From JBBROS01 sp965199595 (lineage in GTDB: Bacteria; Pseudomonadota; Alphaproteobacteria; Acetobacterales; Acetobacteraceae), in the NCBI GenBank assembly GCA_965199595.1, contig OZ241182.1, forward strand, positions 1,240,001-1,304,000: DNA of 64,000 nt, given 5' to 3'. Below are positions 52,988 through 61,269 of the stretch, piece after piece. Both the position numbers and the translations under genes were made by a program. The notes below the pieces were generated by a model. That model had not been told where the DNA came from, ran no database searches, and saw only the letters and a program-made list of their open reading frames with translations. Positions within the stretch are counted from its first letter, which is position 1. Each line of letters begins with the position of its first letter.

Positions 52988-53779
52988 ATGTGGGGCATCA
53001 TTCCGGCGGCGGGCAACGGCACGCGCATCCAGCCGCTGGCGTTCAGCAAGGAGCTGCTGCCGGTGGGTTCGCGCATCGACGAGAGCGGCACCGAGCGGCC
53101 GCGGGCGGTGAGCGAGTATCTGGTGGAGCGCATGGTGCGGGCCGGGGCGACGAAGATCTGCTTCGTGATCTCGCCGATGAAGAGCGACATCCTGCAGTAT
53201 TACGGCGGCAGCGTGGGCGGGGTGGATGTGGCCTATGTGTGCCAGGCCGGCGCCGGGGGGCTGTGCGACGCCATCTTTCGCGCCATACCGCTGGTGCCGG
53301 AGGACGAGCCGGTGCTGGTGGGGTTGCCGGACACGATCTGGTTCCCGTCCGATGCGCTGTGCCGGCTGGCGGATGACCGGTTGTCGTTCCTGCTATTCCC
53401 GGTGGAGCGGCCGGAGCTGTTCGATGCCGTGGACCTGGACGATGCGGGCCGGGTGCGGGAGATCCAGGTGAAGTCGGCCTCGGCGCGGTCCCGCTGGATC
53501 TGGGGGGCGTTCAAGATGCCGGGGCGGACGCTGCATGGGCTGCACCGGCTCTGGCTGGAGCGGGGGCGCAGGGATGAGTACATCGGCACGCTGGTGAACG
53601 CCTGGCTTTCGATGGGGAACGAGGCCTGGGGCGTGCGGGCCGGGGACAGCTATGTCGACGTGGGCACGCTGAACGGGTATCGCGAGGCGATGCGTCTGCT
53701 GGGCGGGGATGCCGCGGCGCCGGCGCGGATGGATGGGTCGATGGGCGGCCAGGCGGGGCCGGGAGGGGTGCGGGTTTGA
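52988..53779 (+). CDS. Sugar-1-phosphate nucleotidyltransferase
   Basis: 263 residues, RmlA/GalU-like fold that activates a sugar-1-phosphate as NDP-sugar. The N-terminus MWGIIPAAGNGTRIQPLAFS with KELLPVG is the nucleotide-binding motif; AVSEYLVERMVRAGATKICF and VGLPDTIWFPSDAL (metal Asp) follow. It is not a second RmlA, as the product-binding blocks differ. The sugar is unknown. The ATG lies one base after the stop of CgeB copy 2. It probably supplies the donor for the neighbouring glycosyltransferases. Confidence 0.88.
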   Translation: MWGIIPAAGNGTRIQPLAFSKELLPVGSRIDESGTERPRAVSEYLVERMVRAGATKICFVISPMKSDILQYYGGSVGGVDVAYVCQAGAGGLCDAIFRAIPLVPEDEPVLVGLPDTIWFPSDALCRLADDRLSFLLFPVERPELFDAVDLDDAGRVREIQVKSASARSRWIWGAFKMPGRTLHGLHRLWLERGRRDEYIGTLVNAWLSMGNEAWGVRAGDSYVDVGTLNGYREAMRLLGGDAAAPARMDGSMGGQAGPGGVRV

Positions 53780-54537
53780 GCAACTGGACGAGCGAGACGA
53801 TCGAGCAGCGGGCACGGGCGCTGGGGCCGTGGTTCCACAACATGGAGCTGCGGGGGGTGCGGACGGCGCCGGAGCATTTCCTGGGGGATTACCCGCATGT
53901 GAAGTGGCTGCGGTTCAGGGACGAGCTGCCGGCGGACCTTGCGGGCAAGACGGTGCTGGATATTGGGTGCAACGCCGGGTTCTACAGCATGGAGATGAAG
54001 CGGCGTGGGGCGGACCGGGTGCTGGGGATCGACTTCGACCCGGCCTATCTGGCGCAGGCGCGGTTTGCCGCCGAGGTCGAGGGGCTGGACATCGAGTTCC
54101 GGCAGATGAGCGTGTTCGACGTGGCGACGCTGGGGGAGCGGTTCGACGTCGTGTTCTTCATCGGCGTGTTCTACCACCTGCGGCATCCGCTGCTGGCGCT
54201 GGACCTGATCCACGAGCATGTCGCGCGGGACATCCTGGTGTTCCAGTCGTTGCAGCGCGGGTCCGACGAGGTGGCCGTGGTGGCGCCGGACTATGATTTC
54301 GCCGAGCGGGCGGTGTTCGACGATCCCGCTTATCCGCGGATGCATTTCGTGGAGCAGAGCTACTCGCACGATCCGACCAACTGGTGGCTGCCGAACCGGG
54401 CCGGGTCGGGGGCGATGCTGCGGTCGGCCGGGTTCCGCATCGAGTCGAACCCGGAGGAGGAGGTGTTCATCTGCCGCCGGGTGGAGCGGGCGTCGCTGGC
54501 GTATGGCGCCGTGTATCCCGCACGTGCGGCGGTCTAA
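53776..54537 (+). CDS. SAM-dependent methyltransferase (TIGR04290-like)
   Basis: 253 residues. SAM motif VLDIGCNAGFYSMEMKRRGA with acidic loop LGIDFDPAYLAQARF, then DVVFFIGVFYHLRHPLLALD. The N-terminus (ETIEQRARALGPWFHNMELR) and the end (SYSHDPTNWWLPNRAGSGAM) recall the small family that, from memory, NCBI models as TIGR04290 and finds in a conserved neighbourhood of glycan genes. The start is a TTG at 53776 overlapping the previous TGA. The last codon and stop (GTC TAA) run into the two-hairpin repeat. Confidence 0.85.
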   Translation: MSNWTSETIEQRARALGPWFHNMELRGVRTAPEHFLGDYPHVKWLRFRDELPADLAGKTVLDIGCNAGFYSMEMKRRGADRVLGIDFDPAYLAQARFAAEVEGLDIEFRQMSVFDVATLGERFDVVFFIGVFYHLRHPLLALDLIHEHVARDILVFQSLQRGSDEVAVVAPDYDFAERAVFDDPAYPRMHFVEQSYSHDPTNWWLPNRAGSGAMLRSAGFRIESNPEEEVFICRRVERASLAYGAVYPARAAV

Positions 54538-54640
54538 GCAGGCCTTCGTGGCTTGCGCCACGGAAGCCTGCTTAGAACTCTTTGAAGACGCATCATCTTT
54601 TCCGCGGGATGCAAGGGCATCCCGTGGAATGATGCTTAGG
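54533..54640. repeat. Two-hairpin dispersed repeat, copy B
   Basis: 108-bp copy of the element at 31173-31278, about 85% alike by eye. It begins TCTAAGCAG, supplying the TAA of the methyltransferase gene, and ends TGCTTAGG, whose AGG together with AGA forms the Shine-Dalgarno of the glycosidase-like gene 9 bp later. Hairpin 2 differs from copy A in both arms (TTCC opposite GGAA where copy A has a CTCG/CGAG type pairing), so pairing is kept despite sequence change. Confidence 0.9.
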
Positions 54641-54648
54641 AGACGCTC

Positions 54649-55599
54649 ATGCTCGAAGCCGCGATGATCTGGAACGAGCCGAACAACAAGTCCCACTGGG
54701 ATTTCGAGAACGACCCGGGGTGGGCGATGTTTGCGCGGATGACGCGGCTGGCGGGCGAGGCGATCGCGGCCGAGGCGCCCGGGCTGCCGCGGGTGCTGGG
54801 TGGGATCAGCCCGATTGATCCGGACTTCATCCAGGTGATGGCGAGCCATGGCGGGCTCGATGCGCTGGATGCCGTGGCGGTGCACGGGTTCCCGCTGGAC
54901 TGGAACCACTGGATGCTGGAGGAGTGGCCGGCGAAGATCGACTCCATCCGTACCGTGACGTCGCTGCCGGTCTGGGTGAGCGAGGTGGGGATTTCGACGT
55001 TTGGCGCCGAGGAGGTGCAGGCCTGGGGGCTGCGGCGCACCGCCGAGCTGCTGATCGGGAAGGCGCCGCGCATCCACTGGTACAGCCTCTATGACCTGCC
55101 TGCCGCCTGGCCGGCCACGACCCGGCACCGGGAGGCCGAGGGCAGCAGCTATTTCAGGCATTTCCATATGGGGCTGTTCGACGAGCACGGCCGGGCCAAG
55201 CTGGCGGCCAGGCAGTTCCATGAGTTCGCGCCGGAACTGGGGATCTGCCAGTGGTTCCACTTCGAGGACCACCGGCTGGACGATGCGGTGGTGAAGCTGC
55301 GGGATCTGGGGGTGACGACGCTGCGGACCGGGCTGAGCTGGGCGGACTGGTACCGGCCGGATGCCGAGCGGTGGTTCGACCGGCAGATGCGGGCGCTGGA
55401 GGGGTTCAGGGTGACGGCGACCTTCTGCTTCACGCCGGAGCACAAGGGGCAGTGGCCGCATTATACTGCGGTGCCGACGCACCCGGAGGAGTTCGCCGAG
55501 TTCTGTGCCGCCATGGTGCGCCGCTATGCGCCGGGCCGGGCCGATGCGATGGCGCCGCCCGTGACGGCGCGCGTGACGCCGCTTGTGGCCGGGGTTTGA
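54649..55599 (+). CDS. Glycosidase-like TIM barrel, apparently circularly permuted
   Basis: 316 residues, often annotated beta-xylosidase in relatives. The protein opens in mid-barrel: AAMIWNEPNNKSHW at 4-17 has the acid/base Glu10 of a clan-A glycosidase (strand 4), and LPVWVSEVGIST has the presumed nucleophile Glu112 (strand 7). The first barrel strands come last: CQWFHFEDHRLDDAV at 200-214, VTTLRTGLSWADWY at 222-235 and TATFCFTPEHKG at 256-267, then EEFAEFCAAMVRRYA, which in ordinary family members would lead directly into the NEP strand. No signal peptide. The Shine-Dalgarno site comes partly from the repeat just upstream. Confidence 0.75.
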   Translation: MLEAAMIWNEPNNKSHWDFENDPGWAMFARMTRLAGEAIAAEAPGLPRVLGGISPIDPDFIQVMASHGGLDALDAVAVHGFPLDWNHWMLEEWPAKIDSIRTVTSLPVWVSEVGISTFGAEEVQAWGLRRTAELLIGKAPRIHWYSLYDLPAAWPATTRHREAEGSSYFRHFHMGLFDEHGRAKLAARQFHEFAPELGICQWFHFEDHRLDDAVVKLRDLGVTTLRTGLSWADWYRPDAERWFDRQMRALEGFRVTATFCFTPEHKGQWPHYTAVPTHPEEFAEFCAAMVRRYAPGRADAMAPPVTARVTPLVAGV

Positions 55600-55608
55600 C
55601 GGCGGCGG

Positions 55609-56439
55609 GTGGCGATCAGCGACGGGGCCAGCCATGGGGCGGGCAACCTGGTCTTGACCGTGCTGCGGTGCCTGGGGTCACGCGAGGCGCTGCGGCACCG
55701 CTTGGCGGTGGTGGTCGCGCATCCCGATGACGAGAGCATCGCCGCGGGGGCCAGCCTGCGGCTGATGCCCGGGCTGCTGCTGGTGCATGTGACGGATGGG
55801 GCGCCGGTCCGGCTCGATGACTACCGGCGGAGCGGGTTCGACAGCCCGGCGGCCTATGGCGTGGCGCGGGAGGCGGAGTTGCAGGCCGCATTGGCCGTGG
55901 CGGGGGTGCAGCCGGCGCGGGCGCGGATCAACGTGCCGGACCAGGACGTGGCGCTGTGCATCCGTGACGTGGCGGCGGAGCTGGGGCGGCTGTTGATGCA
56001 GCACGGGACCGAGGTGGTGTTGACCCATGCCTATGAGGGCGGGCACCCCGACCATGACGCCACCGCCCTCGCCGTGCATGTCGCGGCCCGGCGCCTTGGG
56101 ATCGCGGTGGTGGAGTTCCCGGCCTATCACGCGGGGCCGGATGGCGGGATGGCGGTGCAGCGCTTCCTCTCCGGCCCGGCCGAGACCCTGGTGCGGCTGG
56201 ACCCCGGGGAGGCCGCCCGGAAGCGCGCCATGCTGGATTGCTTCACCACCCAGGCCGGCATCCTGCGGCTGTTCGACGCCTCGCTGGAGCGGTTCCGGCC
56301 GGCACCGGGCCATGATTTTACCGCGCCGCCGCATCCTGGCCCGCTGACCTACGAGAGCTGGGGCTGGGAGATGACCGGGGCACGCTGGCGCGCCCTGGCC
56401 GCCGCCGCGCTGGATGAGGCGGCAGCTTGCGCCGGCTGA
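55609..56439 (+). CDS. PIG-L family deacetylase
   Basis: 276 residues, zinc-dependent N-deacetylase of the LmbE/PIG-L family that acts on GlcNAc-containing substrates. AHPDDE at 37-42 and the HPDH motif at 146-149 (YEGGHPDHDATAL) give the metal site. The start is a GTG at 55609, ten bases after the previous stop. There is no signal peptide, so it acts in the cytoplasm. In this operon it is likely to deacetylate an amino sugar on the growing glycan. The 3' end overlaps the next gene by 13 bp. Confidence 0.92.
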   Translation: MAISDGASHGAGNLVLTVLRCLGSREALRHRLAVVVAHPDDESIAAGASLRLMPGLLLVHVTDGAPVRLDDYRRSGFDSPAAYGVAREAELQAALAVAGVQPARARINVPDQDVALCIRDVAAELGRLLMQHGTEVVLTHAYEGGHPDHDATALAVHVAARRLGIAVVEFPAYHAGPDGGMAVQRFLSGPAETLVRLDPGEAARKRAMLDCFTTQAGILRLFDASLERFRPAPGHDFTAPPHPGPLTYESWGWEMTGARWRALAAAALDEAAACAG

Positions 56440-57464
56440 CGGTGCTGAGCGTCGCCTATCCCATGGCGCCGGTGGGGCCGGATGCGGTCGGCGGGGCCGA
56501 GCAGGTGCTCAGCATGCTGGACCATGCGCTGGTGGCGGCCGGGCACCGCTCGGTCGTGGTGGCGTGTGCCGGGAGCGTGGTTGCCGGGGAACGGGTGGCG
56601 TTGCCGCCGCCGGATGCGAGCCTCTCGCCCGAGGCCATGGCGCGGCGGCACCGGCTGGTGTCCGACCAGGTGGCAGCCACCCTGGCTGCGGTGGATGTGG
56701 ACGTGATCCATATGCATGGGGTGGACTACCACCAGTATCTGCCGCCGCCGGGGCCGCCGTTGCTGGCGACGTTGCACCTGCCGCCGGGGTGGTATCCGCC
56801 GGCGGGGCTGGCGCCGGCGCGGCCGGATAGCTGGGTGCATTGCGTCTCGGCGGCGGAACACGCGGCGCTGCCGGTGGGTTGTCCGGCCCTGCCGCCGATC
56901 GCCAACGGGGTGGCGGTGGCGCGGCTGGGGGCGCTGCGGCCGAAGCGGTGCCGGTATGCGCTGGTGCTGGCGCGGATCTGTCCGGAGAAGGGGGTGCACC
57001 TGGCGCTGGAGGCCGCGCATGCCGCCGGGGTGCCGCTGCTGATCGCCGGGACGGTGTTCCCGTATGCCGAGCACCAGGCGTATTTCCGTGACCGGATCGC
57101 GCCGCTGCTGGATGCGGACCGGCGGTATCTGGGGCCTGTCGGGTTCGAGCGGAAGCGGCGGCTGCTGGCGGCGGCGCGGTGCCTGCTGGTGCCGAGCCTG
57201 GTGGCGGAGACCAGTTCGCTGGTGGCGATGGAAGCGGCGAGCTGCGGGACGCCAGTGGTGGCGTTCCGGCGGGGGGCGCTGCCGGAGGTGGTGGAGGAGG
57301 GGCGCACCGGGTTCCTGGTGGAGGATGTGGCGGGGCTGGTGGCGGGGATCGGGCGGGCGGGAACGATCGACCCGGACGTGTGCCGGGAGACGGCGGGGCG
57401 GCGGTTCTCGCATGAGCGGATGGCGGCGGCTTATGTGGCGCGGTACCAGGCGCTGGCCGGCTGA
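56427..57464 (+). CDS. Glycosyltransferase family 4 protein
   Basis: 345-residue GT-B enzyme. N-terminal VGGAEQVLSMLDHALVAAGH (acceptor side), VIHMHGVDYHQYLP, then YALVLARICPEKGVHLALEA and the donor site SSLVAMEAASCGTPVVAFRR with GALPEVVEEGRTGFLVED (the E-x7-E motif). The start is a TTG at 56427 with GAGGCGG before it; no ATG is available in frame. It is the last gene of the operon and converges with the MFS genes. Confidence 0.9.
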   Translation: MRRLTVLSVAYPMAPVGPDAVGGAEQVLSMLDHALVAAGHRSVVVACAGSVVAGERVALPPPDASLSPEAMARRHRLVSDQVAATLAAVDVDVIHMHGVDYHQYLPPPGPPLLATLHLPPGWYPPAGLAPARPDSWVHCVSAAEHAALPVGCPALPPIANGVAVARLGALRPKRCRYALVLARICPEKGVHLALEAAHAAGVPLLIAGTVFPYAEHQAYFRDRIAPLLDADRRYLGPVGFERKRRLLAAARCLLVPSLVAETSSLVAMEAASCGTPVVAFRRGALPEVVEEGRTGFLVEDVAGLVAGIGRAGTIDPDVCRETAGRRFSHERMAAAYVARYQALAG

Positions 57465-57528
57465 TCCCTCAGGTGGTGCTCCAGGCGCCCGGCGATCATG
57501 CGGGCGCAGGCGGGGAGGCCGACGAGGA

Positions 57529-58731
57529 TCATGGGACCGGCTCCTTCTGGCTCTTGACGGCAAGGGCGGGGCGCAGGCGGTCGGCGGCGATGGCGCCGAC
57601 GGCACCCAGCAGCACCAGGACCGCCATGGGCCGCGCGGTGCCGTCGCTGAGGCCGCCGACCAGCACGCCGGAGCAGGCGGCCAGGGTGAACTGGATGGTG
57701 CCCATCAGTGCCGAGGCCGACCCGGCCTGGTGGGCGTGCCGCGTGAGGGCGCCCACGGCGGCGTTCGGCATGATGAAGCCCATGCAGCCCATGGCCAGCA
57801 TGACGGGCAGCAGGAGGAGGAGCAGGCTGTTGCTGTCCAGCAGGGACACGAGCACAAGCAGGGCGGCGGCGGCGGCATAGACGCTGGTGGCGACGCGCAC
57901 GAGGGCCGGGCCGCCGAAGCGGGGCAGCAGGCGAGGGCTGATCTGCGAGCCCAGGATGAACATGCCGGCGCTGCAGCCGAACAGCATGCCGTATTGCGGC
58001 GGCGTGAGGCCGAAGCGCTGGATCAGCACCGGGGGGGAGCCGCCGATATAGGCGAACATGCCGAACATGCCGAAGCCGCCGATCAGCGCGTAGCCGAGGA
58101 AGATGCGGTCCTTGGCGACGCCGAGGAACCGGGCCGCCATGCCGCCCAGACCGAGCTTAACGCGATGGCCGTCCCGCAGGGTTTCGGGCAGCAGGAGCGC
58201 GACCAGCACGGCGCAGATGGCGCCATAGGTGGCGGTGGCCCAGAAGATCCAGTGCCAGCTGCCGAAGCCCAGGACGAGGCCGCCCAGGGTGGGGGCGAGG
58301 ATGGGGGCGGCGCCCATGACGAGGATGAGCTTGGACATCAGCCGGGCTGCGGCGTGGCCATCGGCCAGGTCCCGCACGATGGCGCGGGGGATGACCATGC
58401 CGGCGGAACCGCCGAAGGCGGAGACGAAGCGCAGGATGGAGAGCGTGGCGATGTCGGTGGAGAGGGCGCAGCCGGCATTGGCCACGGCATAGAGCAGGGT
58501 GCCGAGGATGAGGGGGGTGCGGCGGCCGTAGCGGTCGGCCAGGGAGCCCTGGGTGAGCTGGCCGACCGCGAGACCGGCGAACCAGGTGGCGAGGGTGATC
58601 TGTGCGGTGCCGGGGCGGCCGCCCAGGGAGGCCTCGATGGCGGGGAAGGCGGGGAGGTACATGTCGGTGGAGAGCGGCCCGACCGCGGTGAGGAAGCCGA
58701 GCAGGATCGGGAGCCAGAACGGGTAGGGCAT
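57529..58731 (-). CDS. MFS multidrug transporter, Bcr/CflA type
   Basis: 400 residues, twelve hydrophobic segments. The first segment GPLSTDMYLPAFPAI (motif D1 of the DHA1 Bcr/CflA subgroup), LADRYGRRTPLILGTLLYAV (motif A) and VIPRAIVRDLADGHAAARLM are diagnostic. It exports drugs or metabolites by proton antiport; the substrate is unknown. It is the second of two MFS genes on the minus strand, 53 bp after the other, and could export a product of the neighbouring operon, but nothing shows this. Confidence 0.92.
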   Translation of the reverse strand: MPYPFWLPILLGFLTAVGPLSTDMYLPAFPAIEASLGGRPGTAQITLATWFAGLAVGQLTQGSLADRYGRRTPLILGTLLYAVANAGCALSTDIATLSILRFVSAFGGSAGMVIPRAIVRDLADGHAAARLMSKLILVMGAAPILAPTLGGLVLGFGSWHWIFWATATYGAICAVLVALLLPETLRDGHRVKLGLGGMAARFLGVAKDRIFLGYALIGGFGMFGMFAYIGGSPPVLIQRFGLTPPQYGMLFGCSAGMFILGSQISPRLLPRFGGPALVRVATSVYAAAAALLVLVSLLDSNSLLLLLLPVMLAMGCMGFIMPNAAVGALTRHAHQAGSASALMGTIQFTLAACSGVLVGGLSDGTARPMAVLVLLGAVGAIAADRLRPALAVKSQKEPVP

Positions 58732-58784
58732 GCGGCATCATCGCACGATGCGGCGGTGCAGCGAAGGGCGGGAGACGAGGCGGT

Positions 58785-59957
58785 TCAGGGTCGGGGCGGG
58801 GCTGCCCGGACCAGGCTCAGCGCCAGCAGGGAGGCGAGGCTGAGCCCGGCGGTGATCCAGAGCGCCTGCAGCCCCCAGGCCTCGATCGCCCAGGTGAAGC
58901 CCAGCGGGGACGCGGCCTGGGCCAGCCGGGCCGGGACCGAGAGCAGGGCGGTGCGCAGGCCGTATCCGCCGGGTCCGAACAGGGCGAGCGGGAGGGTGCC
59001 CCTGGCGATGGTCAGCATGCCGGCGCCGATGCCGTGCGCCACCGCGAACACGGCGATGCCCGGGGCGCCCGTCGCGGCCAGCGCCAGCACGCCCAGCGGG
59101 TGCAGCGCGCAGGCGAGGCGGCCGCTGTGCAGAGGGTGCTGGCGGCGGAACAGCAGGAGTTCGGCCAAGCGGGCCGCGACCTGGGCCGGGCCGACCATGG
59201 CGGCGGCGGCGATGGCGGCGGCGGTGCTGGCCCCGGCCAGGCGGAGGAGGGTGGGCAGGTGTGCGGCCAGGGCGGCGCCGATCGCGCCTGTGGCGGCGAA
59301 GGCGAAGGCGAGCAGGAGCATGGTGCGGGACGGCTTGATGGCGGCAGGCGCGCGGGTGACGGCGGCAGGGGCCGCGGCTGCTGGTGCAACTCCTGGCGTT
59401 CTGGGGACGAGGAGGGCGTTGAGCGGCAGGCCGAGCACCAGGTGCAGCACGGCCCAGGCGGCGCAGGTGCCGCGCCAGCCCCAGGTTTCGAGCAGGAGGG
59501 TCGAGAGCGGCCAGCCGATGGTGCTGGCGAAGCCGGCGAAGAGGGTGATGCCGGTGATGGGGCCGCGGGCGGCGTGGCCATACAGGGCCGCGAGGGTGGC
59601 GAAGGCGGCATCGTAGAGCCCCGCCGCCATGCCGAGCCCCAGCACGGCCCAGCCGAGGCCGAGCATGGGCAGGTTCTGTGCCGTTGCCAGCAGGAGCAGC
59701 CCGAGCGCGAAGAACAGGCTGGAGGATGCGAGGACCAGGGTGCCGCCGTGGCGGTCGATGGTGCGGCCGGCCGCCGGGCCGATCAGGGCGGCCAGGAGGA
59801 GCCCGGCGGAAAAGGCGCCGAACACCCAGACCGGGGAGCACCCGAAGGACACCGCCATGGGCCCGGCGACGATGGCGGGCAGGTAGTAGCTGCTGGCCCA
59901 GGCGAGCGTCTGGGCGGTGCCGAGAGCTGCGACCACGGGCCAGCGCCGGGTCGTCAT
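58785..59957 (-). CDS. MFS transporter
   Basis: 390 residues with about twelve hydrophobic segments. TLAWASSYYLPAIVAGPMAV at the N-terminus and GRTIDRHGGTLVLASSSLFF (motif A variant) place it in the large MFS superfamily; no closer subgroup is recognised. The central loop is Ala/Pro-rich (APAAAAPAAVTRAPAA). It lies 19 bp after the small exported protein gene and 53 bp before the Bcr/CflA gene. Confidence 0.88.
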   Translation of the reverse strand: MTTRRWPVVAALGTAQTLAWASSYYLPAIVAGPMAVSFGCSPVWVFGAFSAGLLLAALIGPAAGRTIDRHGGTLVLASSSLFFALGLLLLATAQNLPMLGLGWAVLGLGMAAGLYDAAFATLAALYGHAARGPITGITLFAGFASTIGWPLSTLLLETWGWRGTCAAWAVLHLVLGLPLNALLVPRTPGVAPAAAAPAAVTRAPAAIKPSRTMLLLAFAFAATGAIGAALAAHLPTLLRLAGASTAAAIAAAAMVGPAQVAARLAELLLFRRQHPLHSGRLACALHPLGVLALAATGAPGIAVFAVAHGIGAGMLTIARGTLPLALFGPGGYGLRTALLSVPARLAQAASPLGFTWAIEAWGLQALWITAGLSLASLLALSLVRAAPPRP

Positions 59958-59976
59958 CCCGGTGGAGCCTGGAGGG

Positions 59977-60468
59977 TCAGTCCATGCCGCCGAAGCGCTT
60001 GGTGATGCTCTTGCCGGTCCAGGGGGGCACGACGGGGGGCGGCGCCTTCACGGGCTGGGTGGTGGCGGTGACCTTTGTGGCGGCTTTGCCGGCGGTGCCG
60101 ACCGGGGCGGGGCTGCTGTTGGGGGGCAGCGCGGCCATGGGCGGGCCGGCGACACCGTCCTGGCCCGCGACGATGCGGGGGTCGGTGCAGACCTCGACGC
60201 CCGGGTGGTCCTCGGTGCGGCCGCTGGCGTAGGCGATGCGGATGTCGGTGCGGCAGCCGGAGTTGAAGCCGATGCGGGCCTCGGCACCCTGCGGCAGGTC
60301 GTGGCGCAGGCGGCTCTCGCTGGCGCCGCCGAAGTAGATGCCGCGGATGCTCTCACCGCCGCCGTTGCGGATGGTGACGCCGTGGCCTTCGGCCCGGGCC
60401 GGTGCGGTTGCCAGGCTTAGGGCCAGCACTGGGGCCAGCAGTATCAGGGCGATGAAGAGCGGCCTCAT
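59977..60468 (-). CDS. Exported small protein of unknown function, SCO1 neighbour
   Basis: 163 residues with a signal peptide (MRPLFIALILLAPVLALSLA, cleavage probably after ARA). The mature part is about 80 residues with GVTIRNGGGESIRGIYFGG and DLPQGAEARIGFNSGC, and two further cysteines, then a Pro/Ala/Thr-rich tail. I do not recognise a family. Its ATG overlaps the stop of the SCO1 gene (ATGA), so the two are co-translated; a role in the same periplasmic process is likely but unproven. Confidence 0.8.
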   Translation of the reverse strand: MRPLFIALILLAPVLALSLATAPARAEGHGVTIRNGGGESIRGIYFGGASESRLRHDLPQGAEARIGFNSGCRTDIRIAYASGRTEDHPGVEVCTDPRIVAGQDGVAGPPMAALPPNSSPAPVGTAGKAATKVTATTQPVKAPPPVVPPWTGKSITKRFGGMD

Positions 60469-61043
60469 ACCAGCGATTTGAGCTTGAAGGCGATCTGGTC
60501 CGGCGGCGTCTCGTGCGTGAAGTTCGCGACGAAGCGGCCCTTCCGGTCCATCAGGTAGATGATGCTGCTGTGATCCATGTCGTAGCCGCCATCCTTGGTC
60601 GCGTGGCGGGCATAATACACGCGGTAGGCGCGTGCCGCACTTGCCACTTCCTCCGGCGTGCCGCTGAGGGCGGTGATCCCGGCCTCGAAGGCGGCGACGT
60701 AGTCCTTCATGACGGCCGGGGTATCGCGTTCGGGGTCGATGGTGATGAACACCACGGCGACCTCCTTCTTCTTGTCGCCGAGCTGGTCGAGCGCGGTCGC
60801 CATGTCCTGCAGGGCGGTGGGGCAGGCGTCGGGGCAATGGGTATAGCCGAAATACACCAGCATCAGGCGGCCGCGGAACTGGACGTCGGTGACCAGGTGG
60901 CCATCACCGTCGCGCAGCGAGAAGGGGCCGCCGATCGGGAACGGGGCCTTGGTCCGGGAATTGAGGTACACCGCTGTTCCGGCGAGCCCCGCCGCCAGCA
61001 CGGCGGAGGGGGCCAGCAGCAAGGCCCGGCGGCGGCTGATCAT
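60465..61043 (-). CDS. SCO1/SenC family copper chaperone
   Basis: 192 residues, thioredoxin fold tethered by an N-terminal signal/anchor (MISRRRALLLAPSAVLAAGL). The copper site is complete: Cys70 and Cys74 in THCPDACPT and His158 in DMDHSSIIY. Such proteins deliver copper to the CuA centre of cytochrome c oxidase or act as periplasmic thiol reductases. No oxidase genes are in the window. The 226-bp gap upstream (61044-61269) is divergent to the binding-protein gene; a GATATA at about 61204-61209 may be a -10 for the latter, otherwise nothing is seen. Confidence 0.94.
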   Translation of the reverse strand: MISRRRALLLAPSAVLAAGLAGTAVYLNSRTKAPFPIGGPFSLRDGDGHLVTDVQFRGRLMLVYFGYTHCPDACPTALQDMATALDQLGDKKKEVAVVFITIDPERDTPAVMKDYVAAFEAGITALSGTPEEVASAARAYRVYYARHATKDGGYDMDHSSIIYLMDRKGRFVANFTHETPPDQIAFKLKSLV

Positions 61044-61269
61044 GGCGTCTCACAGTACATCATGCCGTGCATATGGACCGTGAGCGGGCATTGGGAAAGC
61101 CCGTTGAGGCCGTGCGAGGCCGGCCATAGTGACATCAGCCGCGGAAGCCTGCGGAAATTATGTGCCAGACCCTCGCTGAGCACATGACGGGATGCCGGAC
61201 GCGTGATATAGGCGGCGCTCCCGCGATACGGGCCATGCGCTCAATGCGCGTCTTCATGAGGAGCGTTCC

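Noticed and set aside
54218..54667. Open frame running through the two-hairpin element
   Set aside because: It only translates the palindromic repeat and the shadow of the methyltransferase gene; the corresponding frame at 31 kb is not conserved in length.
57431..57532. 33-codon minus-strand ORF whose ATG overlaps the stop of the Bcr/CflA gene (ATGA)
   Set aside because: Very short, lies antisense to the end of the GT4 gene, and the ATGA overlap can occur by chance; no family recognised.
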